Of a stretch of 18,354 bases of DNA, positions 7,699 to 14,043 are shown in pieces. How positions within the stretch are numbered: the stretch's first letter is position 1; every line of letters begins with the position of its first letter. Source of the stretch: an uncultured Oscillospiraceae bacterium (GTDB lineage: Bacteria; Bacillota; Clostridia; Oscillospirales; Oscillospiraceae). The notes under the pieces were generated by a model. It worked only from the letters and a program-made list of their open reading frames with translations, had not been told where the DNA came from and made no database searches. Made by a program: the position numbers and the translations under genes. The DNA lies in the NCBI GenBank assembly GCA_944385195.1, contig CALWWH010000022.1:1-18354 (forward strand), written 5' to 3'.

Positions 7699-9399
7699 AT
7701 GAGTAAGTACAACAACGGATGCGTCAAGGGCTTCCTGCGAACCAAGGGGACCGGATACGTCAACGGCGACGGGGAGAGCGTCATTCTGACCGGCTACGCC
7801 ATTGCCAACTGGCAGAATCCAGAGGGCTTCATGGTCGGTCAGCCTCCGCGCCCCATGGAGTGGGTCTTCCCCAAGGACGACATGGGCAACAACCGCCGCT
7901 TCGACCGCCGCCGCTCCATGAGCCAGGTCGTCCGTGAGCTGTGCGGCAGCGAGTATCTGTCCACCTTCTGGGACCGCTGGGAGGCTGCCTATACCTCTGA
8001 GGATGACATTAAGGCCATGGCTGAAATCGGTTGGAACAGCGTCCGCATTGTGCTCGACGCCAACGCCCTGCTGTACGAAGAGCCAGGCATCCGCTTCAAC
8101 GAAGGGGCCTTTGCCCGTCTGGACAACATCATGGACTGGTGCGAAAAGTACAAAGTTTATGCCATCCTTGATATGCACGCCTCTGTCGGCGGCATCAACG
8201 GCTGCTGCGGCGATGCGCTCTTTGACCACTATCCTAGTCTGCTGTGCGATGATGAGAGCATGGAGCGTCAGATCATCCTCTGGGAAGAGCTGGCCCGCCG
8301 CTATCAGGACCGCTGGATCTTGGCCGGATACGATCTTGCCAACGAACCCGTCAGCACTCCGCCGGCCTATTTCGCCATCCCCTTGCTGGACGAGTATTAT
8401 ACCAAGTGCATTGAGCGCATCCGTAAGATCGATGGCGGGAAGCACATCTTCTTCCTGGAGGGCCCCTGCTTTGCCCGCAGCAACGCCATCTTCACCCACG
8501 ACTACGACCCCGAGTACCACAACTGGGCCATTAACGTCCATATTTACGGTGCTGACTGCTCTATGAAGGATCTGCGGCCGTACCTACTGAAGGGTCTTGA
8601 GTTCGACGTCCCCATCTGGATCAGCGAGTCCGGCTCCGATGCGATCGGCAATGCCATCTTCTACGACATCTGCGCCCACCTGGGCGTGGGCTATAGCCTC
8701 TGGGGCTGGAAGACCGCCGCCCACAACGGCAAGACCCGCTGCGTTGGATTCCACCTCCCAAAAGACTGGGATAAGATCCAGGCGTATATCCTAGGCGGAC
8801 CCCGTCCCTCTTATGCCAAGAGCCAGGCAATTTTCGACGAATACCTGGATAACATGTGGTACAAAAACTGCGTCACCGACTTTGAAACCACCCGCATCTC
8901 CAAAAAGCACCCCAACATCGACCTGCCCGCCGTGGGCTATGATATGTGGAAGCCTGACGGCCAGCGCTACTACGGCAACTGGGAGTGGGGCAACTACCTG
9001 GACTTCCGCTCCGAGGATCGGACCAAGCTGGTTTGGGCCACGGATAAGGAGCTGCCCTTCCCACCCTTTGACTTTGACTGCGGCCCCAAGCCCGTCGTCC
9101 GCTATACGCCGATTTATGATCTGGCCCTGGAGCTGACCGCCGGCGAGTGCGCCTGGTATACCGTCCACGAGGCAAAGCAGGAGATGAAGGTTTCCCTCGT
9201 TGGCGTAGCGTCGGGCGAGGCCACCCTGCGCCTGAGCGTCGGCGGCGTCGAGTGCGGCGTCGTGACCCTGGCCGAAGGGGACATCCTGCATCCCGGGCTC
9301 AGCCAGAGCGTAACGGTCCCCGGCGGGGAGGACGTCACCGTCTGCGTCGAGGTCGTTTCCGGCACCGCCCAGCTGAAGACGGTCAAGTTTGTGTATTGA
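7699..9399 (+). CDS. Cytoplasmic glycoside hydrolase, GH5-like (clan GH-A), with C-terminal beta-sandwich domain
   Basis: This 566-residue protein has no signal peptide, so it should act on imported substrate in the cytoplasm. The catalytic (beta/alpha)8 domain spans about residues 1-400. The general acid/base is E216 in LANEP and the nucleophile is E310 in PIWISES. Supporting GH5-type positions are R116 (SVRIVL), H160 (DMH), H281 and Y283 (NVHIY) and W337. The C-terminal ~100 residues are rich in alternating hydrophobic strands and end in VKFVY, as in small carbohydrate-binding-like beta-sandwiches. TAGGAGG precedes the ATG. It is translated 15 nt ahead of the ABM-like gene and shares the operon with a flavoprotein, which points to a glycoside rather than a bulk polysaccharide. 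The specificity (beta-glucosidase, mannosidase or other) cannot be read. Another clan GH-A family is possible. Confidence 0.85.
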   Translation: MSKYNNGCVKGFLRTKGTGYVNGDGESVILTGYAIANWQNPEGFMVGQPPRPMEWVFPKDDMGNNRRFDRRRSMSQVVRELCGSEYLSTFWDRWEAAYTSEDDIKAMAEIGWNSVRIVLDANALLYEEPGIRFNEGAFARLDNIMDWCEKYKVYAILDMHASVGGINGCCGDALFDHYPSLLCDDESMERQIILWEELARRYQDRWILAGYDLANEPVSTPPAYFAIPLLDEYYTKCIERIRKIDGGKHIFFLEGPCFARSNAIFTHDYDPEYHNWAINVHIYGADCSMKDLRPYLLKGLEFDVPIWISESGSDAIGNAIFYDICAHLGVGYSLWGWKTAAHNGKTRCVGFHLPKDWDKIQAYILGGPRPSYAKSQAIFDEYLDNMWYKNCVTDFETTRISKKHPNIDLPAVGYDMWKPDGQRYYGNWEWGNYLDFRSEDRTKLVWATDKELPFPPFDFDCGPKPVVRYTPIYDLALELTAGECAWYTVHEAKQEMKVSLVGVASGEATLRLSVGGVECGVVTLAEGDILHPGLSQSVTVPGGEDVTVCVEVVSGTAQLKTVKFVY

Positions 9400-9414
9400 G
9401 ATAGGTGCATATTT

Positions 9415-9696
9415 ATGATTACACGTTTGATTACTAACTACATCAAAGAGGGGCACAAGGAGGCGTACATCGCCGCCAGCAAAGCCTTTGCCGAGGCTCT
9501 CATCGCCAACAACGGCTGTCTCAGCTGCATCGTCTACGAAGTTGAGGGCGATGATACCTTGGTCATCAACTACGAGACCTGGCCCGATCAGGCCACTGCC
9601 GATGCCGTCACCGGGACCAGCACCTTCCGCGAATTCCTGCCGCAGCTGGTTCCGCATTTCTGCGGCAACGAAACCTGGATTGTCAAGCAACGCTGA
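9415..9696 (+). CDS. ABM-domain protein (YgiN-like quinol monooxygenase family)
   Basis: This 93-residue protein spans a single antibiotic biosynthesis monooxygenase (ABM) ferredoxin-like domain, which usually works as a cofactor-free dimer. Visible family features are the N-terminal strand with N8, the EGHKEAY segment that often contacts substrate, and the YETWPDQ motif around W56, followed by a helix ending FLPQLVPHF. The histidine common after the ETW motif in YgiN relatives is not in its usual place. H81 may or may not substitute. It lies 15 nt after the glycosidase stop with only a weak ribosome-binding site, so translation is probably coupled. The adjacent downstream flavin reductase resembles the mdaB-ygiN quinone/quinol pair of E. 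coli in gene partnership. A role on a released phenolic or quinone aglycone is inference. Members of this family also serve as isomerases or stress proteins. Confidence 0.8.
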   Translation: MITRLITNYIKEGHKEAYIAASKAFAEALIANNGCLSCIVYEVEGDDTLVINYETWPDQATADAVTGTSTFREFLPQLVPHFCGNETWIVKQR

Positions 9697-9711
9697 GGAG
9701 GAAACGAAATT

Positions 9712-10689
9712 ATGAAAGTTTTAGGCCTGTCCTTCGGTAAGGTCAACGCCAACTGCGACATTTTATCCAAGGAAGCGCTCTATGGCATCCACGCGGCCTA
9801 TCCCCAAGCAGAGATCCGCTTTATCAATACGCAGCGTCTGACCATCGGCCGCTGCATCGGCTGTGGTGCCTGCTCTACCAGCCTGGAAAGAGGAAAAGAC
9901 AACGACTGCGTCATCAAGGACGATTTTCAGATGGTTGAAGACGCCGTCCGGGAGGCGGATGTCATCATTGTGGCCGCGCCGGTCTATGTCTTGCAGCCCG
10001 TCGGTCAGTTCAAGGATTTTGTCGACCGCTTTTCCTGCCGTCACGATGTCTCCGCCATCAATTGGGTGCTTGATCGGCGCCGCAGCGGCCAGCTGCCTGG
10101 CCAGGCCGGCGACTACCCCATCGAGCGCCTCAAGCGCCGCACCGTCAGCTATATCTCCGTCGGCGGCGCAACCACGGCCAATTGGGTTTCCATGGGCACC
10201 GCGACGCTGCACCTGTTTGGTATATCGGCTATGATGAAGACGATCGCCAATTATAACGCATACAAAATGGGGATCACCGGCAATCCCTATCTGAACCAGC
10301 AGCTGATCGACGACATGCACGAGCTGGGCCGCCGGACGGCTGAGGCCTTTACGCTGCCTGATGAGGAAATCGAGTGGTTTGCTCCCACCGGCGACGGCGT
10401 CTGCCCGGTTTGCCACCAAAACCTGCTGGCCGTCAACGGCACGACGAGCGTCGAGTGTCCCATCTGCGGCATTGAGGGCAAGATCAGCATTGAGGGCGAC
10501 AAGCTCCATGTAGTCTTCCCGCCGGAGCAGCAGGCCCGCGCAAGAGGTACCTTTGTCGGACTGCGGGAGCACACGGTGGAAATTCAGGGCTTCGGCGCCA
10601 TCTGTGGCCCAAAGATCATGGCCAACAAGGACTTTCTGGCCCAGCGCATGGAACGGGTGAAGCAGTTTGAAAACCGCATCCGGGAATGA
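9712..10689 (+). CDS. Flavodoxin-like NAD(P)H-dependent reductase with Isf-like cysteine motif and zinc ribbon
   Basis: This 325-residue cytoplasmic protein has an N-terminal NADPH-dependent FMN reductase (flavodoxin) fold, including the AAPVYVLQPVGQFKDFVDR segment that lines the FMN site. Inserted early is C48-x2-C51-x2-C54-x11-C66, close to the compact 4Fe-4S motif of iron-sulfur flavoproteins, although the last gap is longer than in the archetype. Near the C-terminus C231-x2-C234-x14-C249-x2-C252 forms a zinc-ribbon/rubredoxin-like knuckle, an addition not usual in this family. AGGAGG overlaps the stop of the ABM gene. It probably supplies reducing equivalents to a quinone, phenolic or other electron acceptor in the same pathway. 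The metal content of both sites is inferred from spacing only. A hairpin terminator follows. Confidence 0.85.
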   Translation: MKVLGLSFGKVNANCDILSKEALYGIHAAYPQAEIRFINTQRLTIGRCIGCGACSTSLERGKDNDCVIKDDFQMVEDAVREADVIIVAAPVYVLQPVGQFKDFVDRFSCRHDVSAINWVLDRRRSGQLPGQAGDYPIERLKRRTVSYISVGGATTANWVSMGTATLHLFGISAMMKTIANYNAYKMGITGNPYLNQQLIDDMHELGRRTAEAFTLPDEEIEWFAPTGDGVCPVCHQNLLAVNGTTSVECPICGIEGKISIEGDKLHVVFPPEQQARARGTFVGLREHTVEIQGFGAICGPKIMANKDFLAQRMERVKQFENRIRE

Positions 10690-10696
10690 GCAAAAT

Positions 10697-10727
10697 AGCC
10701 CGAGGAGATCTCTCTGTGGCGGGCTTT
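10697..10727 (+). terminator. Terminator directly after the flavoprotein gene
   Basis: AGCCCG (10697-10702) pairs with CGGGCT (10720-10725) across a 17-nt loop that itself contains GAGATCTC, followed by a short T run. It begins 8 nt after the stop codon. It is moderately weak on its own and is backed up by the stronger hairpin at 10797-10826. Confidence 0.6.
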
Positions 10728-10796
10728 CAATTGCGCATCCGGTGCATTCCTAACGGCGCGCTCATTCCTAGTTCAGATCAGGCGCGTTCCTCTATC

Positions 10797-10826
10797 AGGG
10801 GCGGCTGCAGTTTTGCAGCCGCCCCT
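10797..10826 (+). terminator. Second strong hairpin downstream of the glycosidase operon
   Basis: A perfect 13-bp stem (AGGGGCGGCTGCA / TGCAGCCGCCCCT) with a 4-nt loop, followed after GGGC by TTTT. It probably completes termination of the operon. Confidence 0.65.
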
Positions 10827-11027
10827 GGGCTTTTCTGCCGTGCCCATAGCGGGTAACGCAATCCAAAGGCGGCCGGCACCTCGGTCGCCTCCCAGGCTGC
10901 GCCCGCCGGTGTTTCAGGCGCAGCAGCTCCCTTTCGTCTCCCCGGCGAAGGAGCCGGTGGGGGAGAGGTTCGGACCAGGGTGTAAAGGGCCTGACGATGC
11001 TATGAAAGGGAGCTTGTAAATCAGAAA

Positions 11028-11056
11028 TTGCAACGGTATGATTTGTGTGGTATCAT
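11028..11056 (+). promoter_or_regulatory. Predicted sigma-A promoter of the GNAT gene
   Basis: TTGCAA (11028-11033), 17 nt, TATCAT (11051-11056). The start site would be near 11063, about 27 nt before the chosen ATG at 11090. This supports the downstream start over the in-frame ATG at 11045, which lies within the promoter. Confidence 0.65.
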
Positions 11057-11089
11057 AGGTACCATCACAGAAGCAAAATGGAGGGAGCA

Positions 11090-11539
11090 ATGCAGATCAG
11101 AGAAATTGTCCGCGGCAAAAAGCAGTACCTGAATTTACTTCTTCTGGCGGACGAGCAGGAGGACATGGTGGATCGCTATCTGGAACGCGGAACCATGTAT
11201 GTGCTGGACGATGGCGGGGTCCGGGCTGAATGTGTGGTCACCGACGAGGGCAGCGGTGTGCTGGAACTGAAAAATATTGCCGTGGAGCCTGCGTTTCAGG
11301 GCAGGGGATACGGAAAGGCCCTGGTGGATTTCCTTATCCAGACCTATGCCGGAGCGTATGAGCTCATGCAGGTTGGCACTGGGGACAGCCCATCCACCAT
11401 CCCCTTTTACGAAACCTGTGGCTTTCAAAGGCACCACCTGGTTAAAAACTTCTTCATCGACCACTATGACCACCCGATCTACGATGGCGGTGTGCGGCTG
11501 GTAGACATGGTGTATTTGCAAAGAAAGATGAACGCATGA
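11090..11539 (+). CDS. GNAT family N-acetyltransferase
   Basis: This 149-residue cytoplasmic enzyme would transfer acetyl from acetyl-CoA to an amine. The acetyl-CoA-binding motif A is clear: LKNIAVEPAFQ leads to QGRGYGKA at 70-77. YETCGF at 107-112 is the usual motif B region. The start at 11090 is chosen because GAGGGA lies just upstream and because the earlier in-frame ATG at 11045 falls between the -35 and -10 boxes. It has its own promoter and no obvious partner. The substrate is unknown. Its stop overlaps an ATG (ATGA) that opens an unconvincing short frame. Confidence 0.88.
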   Translation: MQIREIVRGKKQYLNLLLLADEQEDMVDRYLERGTMYVLDDGGVRAECVVTDEGSGVLELKNIAVEPAFQGRGYGKALVDFLIQTYAGAYELMQVGTGDSPSTIPFYETCGFQRHHLVKNFFIDHYDHPIYDGGVRLVDMVYLQRKMNA

Positions 11540-11760
11540 ATCAGAACCTGCATTTGCCGGAAAGGGAAAGCTGCCCGTCGAGGCGTGCATATGCAGGTCA
11601 GATTCAGGTAGACGCGCGGGAGTGGGGGCAATGTCCGGGTAAGAGGACAGCTGTACTCTGCGGCCTTTTGAAAGCCAGATCGTCAAAGAACGTCTATGCC
11701 GCTTCCATGGCTGTTCTCCGGCCCTGGGATAAAACATAGAATCTTTTTTAAGATTATCTG

Positions 11761-11789
11761 TGGACAGAATGAATATTTTTTGCTAAAAT
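11761..11789 (+). promoter_or_regulatory. Predicted promoter of the AlbA_2/GHKL gene
   Basis: TGGACA (11761-11766), 17 nt, TAAAAT (11784-11789). The start would be near 11796, leaving a leader of about 175 nt that contains a palindromic hairpin. Confidence 0.55.
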
Positions 11790-11831
11790 TATGATACATC
11801 AATATTAAGCCGGTGCAGGAGCGGACCCTTT

Positions 11832-11858
11832 TGACGGCTTTTGATCAAAAGACCGTCA
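11832..11858. promoter_or_regulatory. Palindromic hairpin in the leader of the AlbA_2 gene
   Basis: TGACGG and CCGTCA flank CTTTTGATCAAAAG, itself a perfect 14-bp palindrome, so the whole folds as a 12-bp stem with one bulged A and a tiny loop. No T run follows. It is a candidate operator for the winged-helix protein encoded downstream, or an mRNA leader structure. Confidence 0.45.
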
Positions 11859-11970
11859 TCTCTCAATCGATAAGAATAGGAAAAAGCATCTGCGCCTGCA
11901 CACATGCCGCACCAGCAAAGCAGGGCTGTGAGCTCTGCGATATTAGTTGAACCGGTAAAGGAGGAATATG

Positions 11971-13419
11971 ATGATTGACTTTTCCAAGATAGAACAGTAT
12001 CGGGAGAACAACCGCATTGAAGCCAAGCGGGCGCTGGGCGGTCTTCCCAAGAGTATTTGGGAAACCTATTCCGCCTTCGCCAACACCTACGGCGGCATTA
12101 TCCTGTTGGGCGTGGAAGAGCTGCCTGATAAATCTTTCCACACGGTAGACCTGCCCGATCCGAACCGGCTGATCAGGGAGTTTTGGGAGATTGTAAACGA
12201 CCCCAGCAAAACCAGTGTCAACATCCTCTCCTCTAAGGATGTGTTTGTGCAGGAGGTCGAGGGCAACCACATTGTTGTCATCAATGTCCCCCGGGCCGAG
12301 CGCTCCGATAAACCGGTCTATGTGGACGGCAGTCCACTCGGTACCTATCGCCGCAACGGGGAGGGCGACTATCGCTGCACCAAAGAGGAATACCAGGCCA
12401 TGGTGCGCGACGCATCTGTGAAGACGCAGGATATGCTGGTACTAAACGAAATGGAGCTGGGCGTATTCAACAAAGAAAGCGTCCGCAGTTATCGCCAGCG
12501 GATGCGCCAGTCCCGCCCTGGCCATGTGTGGGAAGCGCTGGAAGATGAAGACTTTCTCCTGAAACTGGGCGCTGTGGGTATTGGAGCTGATGGAGAAAAC
12601 CACCCCACCTCTGCGGGCCTTCTCATGTTCGGCAACGAACGCGATATCGTTCGGCAATTCCATGCCTACTGTCTGGATTACCAGGAACAGTATGGCAGCG
12701 ACACAAGCTGGACCGACCGGATTGTTTCCTCCTCCGGCGACTGGAGCGGCAATGTGTACGACTTCTATTTCCGTGTCTATCGCAAGCTGGTTCAGGATAT
12801 CAAGGCGCCGCTTAAGAGCGATGGAGCCACAAAAGGGGATGGCAGCGCCGTACATCAAGCGCTCAGAGAGGCCTTGGCAAACTGCCTGGTCCATGCGGAC
12901 TATTACGGCAGGCAGGGCCTGGTCATCACCAAAAGGCCCGACATCATTACCATGTCCAACCCCGGCAGCTTCCGTATTGAGATCAGTGCGGCAAAAAGCG
13001 GCGGTGTCTCAGACCCGCGCAATGGAACCATGCTGAAGATGTTCGACCTCATTGACATCGGTGAGCGTGTGGGCAGCGGTATCCCGAATATCTTCCGGGT
13101 TTGGCGTGAGCAGGGCTGGGTGCTGCCTGAAATCAAAGAGCAGCTTGAACCGGAGAGAACAACCATCTCGCTCGTATTTCAAAAGGCGAAGGATCAAAAG
13201 CAGGAGATAAGAAATCCCGCTGCTGCGGATTACAGCGAACAAAAACAGTCCGTAATCGAATACCTGACACGGGAGATTAATGCAGACTGTAAGGCCATTG
13301 CCGACTTGCTCGGTATCAGCAGTCCGCGGGCAAGAGCGGTGCTGGAAAAAATGATAAATGAAGATATCGTAGTTGCCGAGGATGGCGGCCACAGCAGGAG
13401 CTACCGGCTAAAATCCTAA
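11971..13419 (+). CDS. AlbA_2 (Schlafen-type) / GHKL ATPase / winged-helix protein
   Basis: This 482-residue cytoplasmic protein contains three recognisable parts. Residues 10-145 are an AlbA_2/Schlafen-like nucleic-acid-binding domain (ENNRIEAKRAL, then AFANTYGGIILLGVEE at 35-50). Residues about 290-400 are a GHKL-type ATP-binding module: N-box REALANCLVHADY at 299-311, NPGSF at 330-334 and GERVGSGI at 364-371. Residues 424-482 are a winged helix with recognition helix near GISSPRARAVLEKM. Such proteins are annotated as ATP-dependent regulators or RecG-like helicases, but no helicase domain exists here. The second of two adjacent ATGs (11971) is preferred because AAAGGAGG then lies 6 nt away, against 3 nt for the ATG at 11968. 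The family's function is not established, and relatives occur in regulatory and antiviral settings. It is monocistronic. Confidence 0.82.
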   Translation: MIDFSKIEQYRENNRIEAKRALGGLPKSIWETYSAFANTYGGIILLGVEELPDKSFHTVDLPDPNRLIREFWEIVNDPSKTSVNILSSKDVFVQEVEGNHIVVINVPRAERSDKPVYVDGSPLGTYRRNGEGDYRCTKEEYQAMVRDASVKTQDMLVLNEMELGVFNKESVRSYRQRMRQSRPGHVWEALEDEDFLLKLGAVGIGADGENHPTSAGLLMFGNERDIVRQFHAYCLDYQEQYGSDTSWTDRIVSSSGDWSGNVYDFYFRVYRKLVQDIKAPLKSDGATKGDGSAVHQALREALANCLVHADYYGRQGLVITKRPDIITMSNPGSFRIEISAAKSGGVSDPRNGTMLKMFDLIDIGERVGSGIPNIFRVWREQGWVLPEIKEQLEPERTTISLVFQKAKDQKQEIRNPAAADYSEQKQSVIEYLTREINADCKAIADLLGISSPRARAVLEKMINEDIVVAEDGGHSRSYRLKS

Positions 13420-13435
13420 AGACTGTATAGAAATA

Positions 13436-13461
13436 GCCCCGCGCTCAGGAGAGCGCGGGGC
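13436..13461. terminator. Bidirectional terminator between convergent genes
   Basis: A perfect 11-bp stem GCCCCGCGCTC/GAGCGCGGGGC with loop AGGA lies between the ends of the AlbA_2 gene and the minus-strand P-loop gene. The minus-strand exit is followed by TATTTCTAT, so it probably works better in that direction. Confidence 0.75.
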
Positions 13462-13478
13462 CAACGTTTCGTTTGAGC

Positions 13479-13889
13479 TCAGAAATACTTCTTAATACCA
13501 GCCGTCGCGGCGGTTTCATCCGCCGAAATGGTGATCGTAAAATCAATCTGATTGGCGGCGCCAAAGGTCTCACACCACTGCAAGAATGCCTCTGCCTCAG
13601 TGGAGTCGTCGCTGCCGGCGATTTTATACAGGCTATCGATGAAAATATGGGTGATGTCAAAGTTGCCGGCGTGCAGGCCGCTGACAAAACCCTTGAGAAT
13701 CTTGAAACTGTCGATCTCGTAGTCGCTGGCCTCGATCAGGCGAACGCGATAATCGATGCCGAACATTAGCTTGTTACCCTTTTCAATGCAGACCGTGCTG
13801 CCAGTCTCGTTCTTAACTGCGGTGTTGATGGAGTCGATGAGCGTCTTCGTCTTGCCGGAACCCTTCAGACCCATGATTACTTTAACCAT
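13479..13889 (-). CDS. Small stand-alone P-loop NTPase, function unknown
   Basis: This 136-residue protein starts with a textbook Walker A loop (GLKGSGKT, residues 7-14) and carries a Walker B-like strand THIFID with D85 at 80-85. A further hydrophobic strand TITISADE lies at 118-125. The layout is a minimal RecA/KAP-like P-loop core without an added domain, membrane segment or metal site. AAGGAGG lies 9 nt before the ATG. It has its own promoter and ends in a strong shared terminator, so it is expressed alone, just downstream of citrate synthase on the same strand. I do not recognise a named family. The compact size suggests an ATP-dependent switch or a nucleotide kinase-like protein rather than a motor. 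Confidence 0.8.
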   Translation of the reverse strand: MVKVIMGLKGSGKTKTLIDSINTAVKNETGSTVCIEKGNKLMFGIDYRVRLIEASDYEIDSFKILKGFVSGLHAGNFDITHIFIDSLYKIAGSDDSTEAEAFLQWCETFGAANQIDFTITISADETAATAGIKKYF

Positions 13890-13910
13890 GATGAAAAACC
13901 TCCTTATGTG

Positions 13911-13928
13911 CCGACGACAAGGCGTCGG
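13911..13928 (-). promoter_or_regulatory. Small hairpin in the leader of the P-loop gene
   Basis: CCGACG/CGTCGG arms of 6 bp with a 6-nt loop, between the promoter and the ribosome-binding site. Weak evidence for regulation. Confidence 0.35.
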
Positions 13929-13951
13929 AGAGAACGGGTAGTTCTGGCTAT

Positions 13952-13980
13952 ATCATATCATGTTCGGCGACTTTTTGCAA
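13952..13980 (-). promoter_or_regulatory. Predicted sigma-A promoter of the P-loop gene
   Basis: On the minus strand TTGCAA (13980-13975), 17 nt, TATGAT (13957-13952). It is spaced exactly as in the promoters at 4527 and 11028, which share the TTGCAA -35 box. The start would be near 13945, leaving a leader of about 55 nt. Confidence 0.7.
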
Positions 13981-14043
13981 CGGTTCTTTTTGTATATTAT
14001 GTAGGAGTTTTTTGCCCATTGACAGAAAATCACACAATTTTTG

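Larger units (their letters stand above)
10690..11089. other. 400-nt spacer with several hairpins and a GC-rich structured segment
   Basis: Besides the two terminators and the promoter at 11028-11056, the spacer holds a 7-bp hairpin CTGCGCC/GGCGCAG (10897-10923) and a compact hairpin at 10938-10965 (CTCCCCGGC...GCCGG..GGGGAG, 2-nt bulge). The stretch 10861-10975 is clearly more GC-rich than its flanks and has no convincing gene. A 68-codon frame across it lacks a ribosome-binding site and recognisable features. It could be a degenerate copy of a dispersed repeat. Confidence 0.55.
11540..11970. other. 430-nt spacer without a convincing gene
   Basis: The first half carries an imperfect inverted repeat (11540-11554 with 11591-11604, core ACCTGCAT/ATGCAGGT) and a 67-codon frame opening on the GNAT stop. 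That frame has no good ribosome-binding site or recognisable fold, although its end could be a remnant of a lost gene. The second half is AT-rich, with a short palindrome AATCTT-TTTT-AAGATT (11740-11755), a promoter at 11761-11789 and a hairpin at 11832-11858. It is mostly the leader of the downstream gene. Confidence 0.6.

Noticed and set aside
7681..9690. Minus-strand reading frames (about 286 and 299 codons) opposite the glycosidase and ABM genes
   Set aside because: Shadow frames from high GC at third positions. The plus strand carries the catalytic motifs and proper ribosome-binding sites.
10735..10792. Loosely repeated GCATTCCTA / TCATTCCTA / GCGTTCCTC pieces, considered as a short tandem repeat or direct-repeat array
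   Set aside because: Units are too short and unequal in spacing to support a repeat array or CRISPR.
11536..11739. 67-codon frame overlapping the GNAT stop (ATGA)
   Set aside because: Weak upstream site, no recognisable domain and a restart-type overlap only. It is kept as part of the spacer description, possibly a gene remnant.
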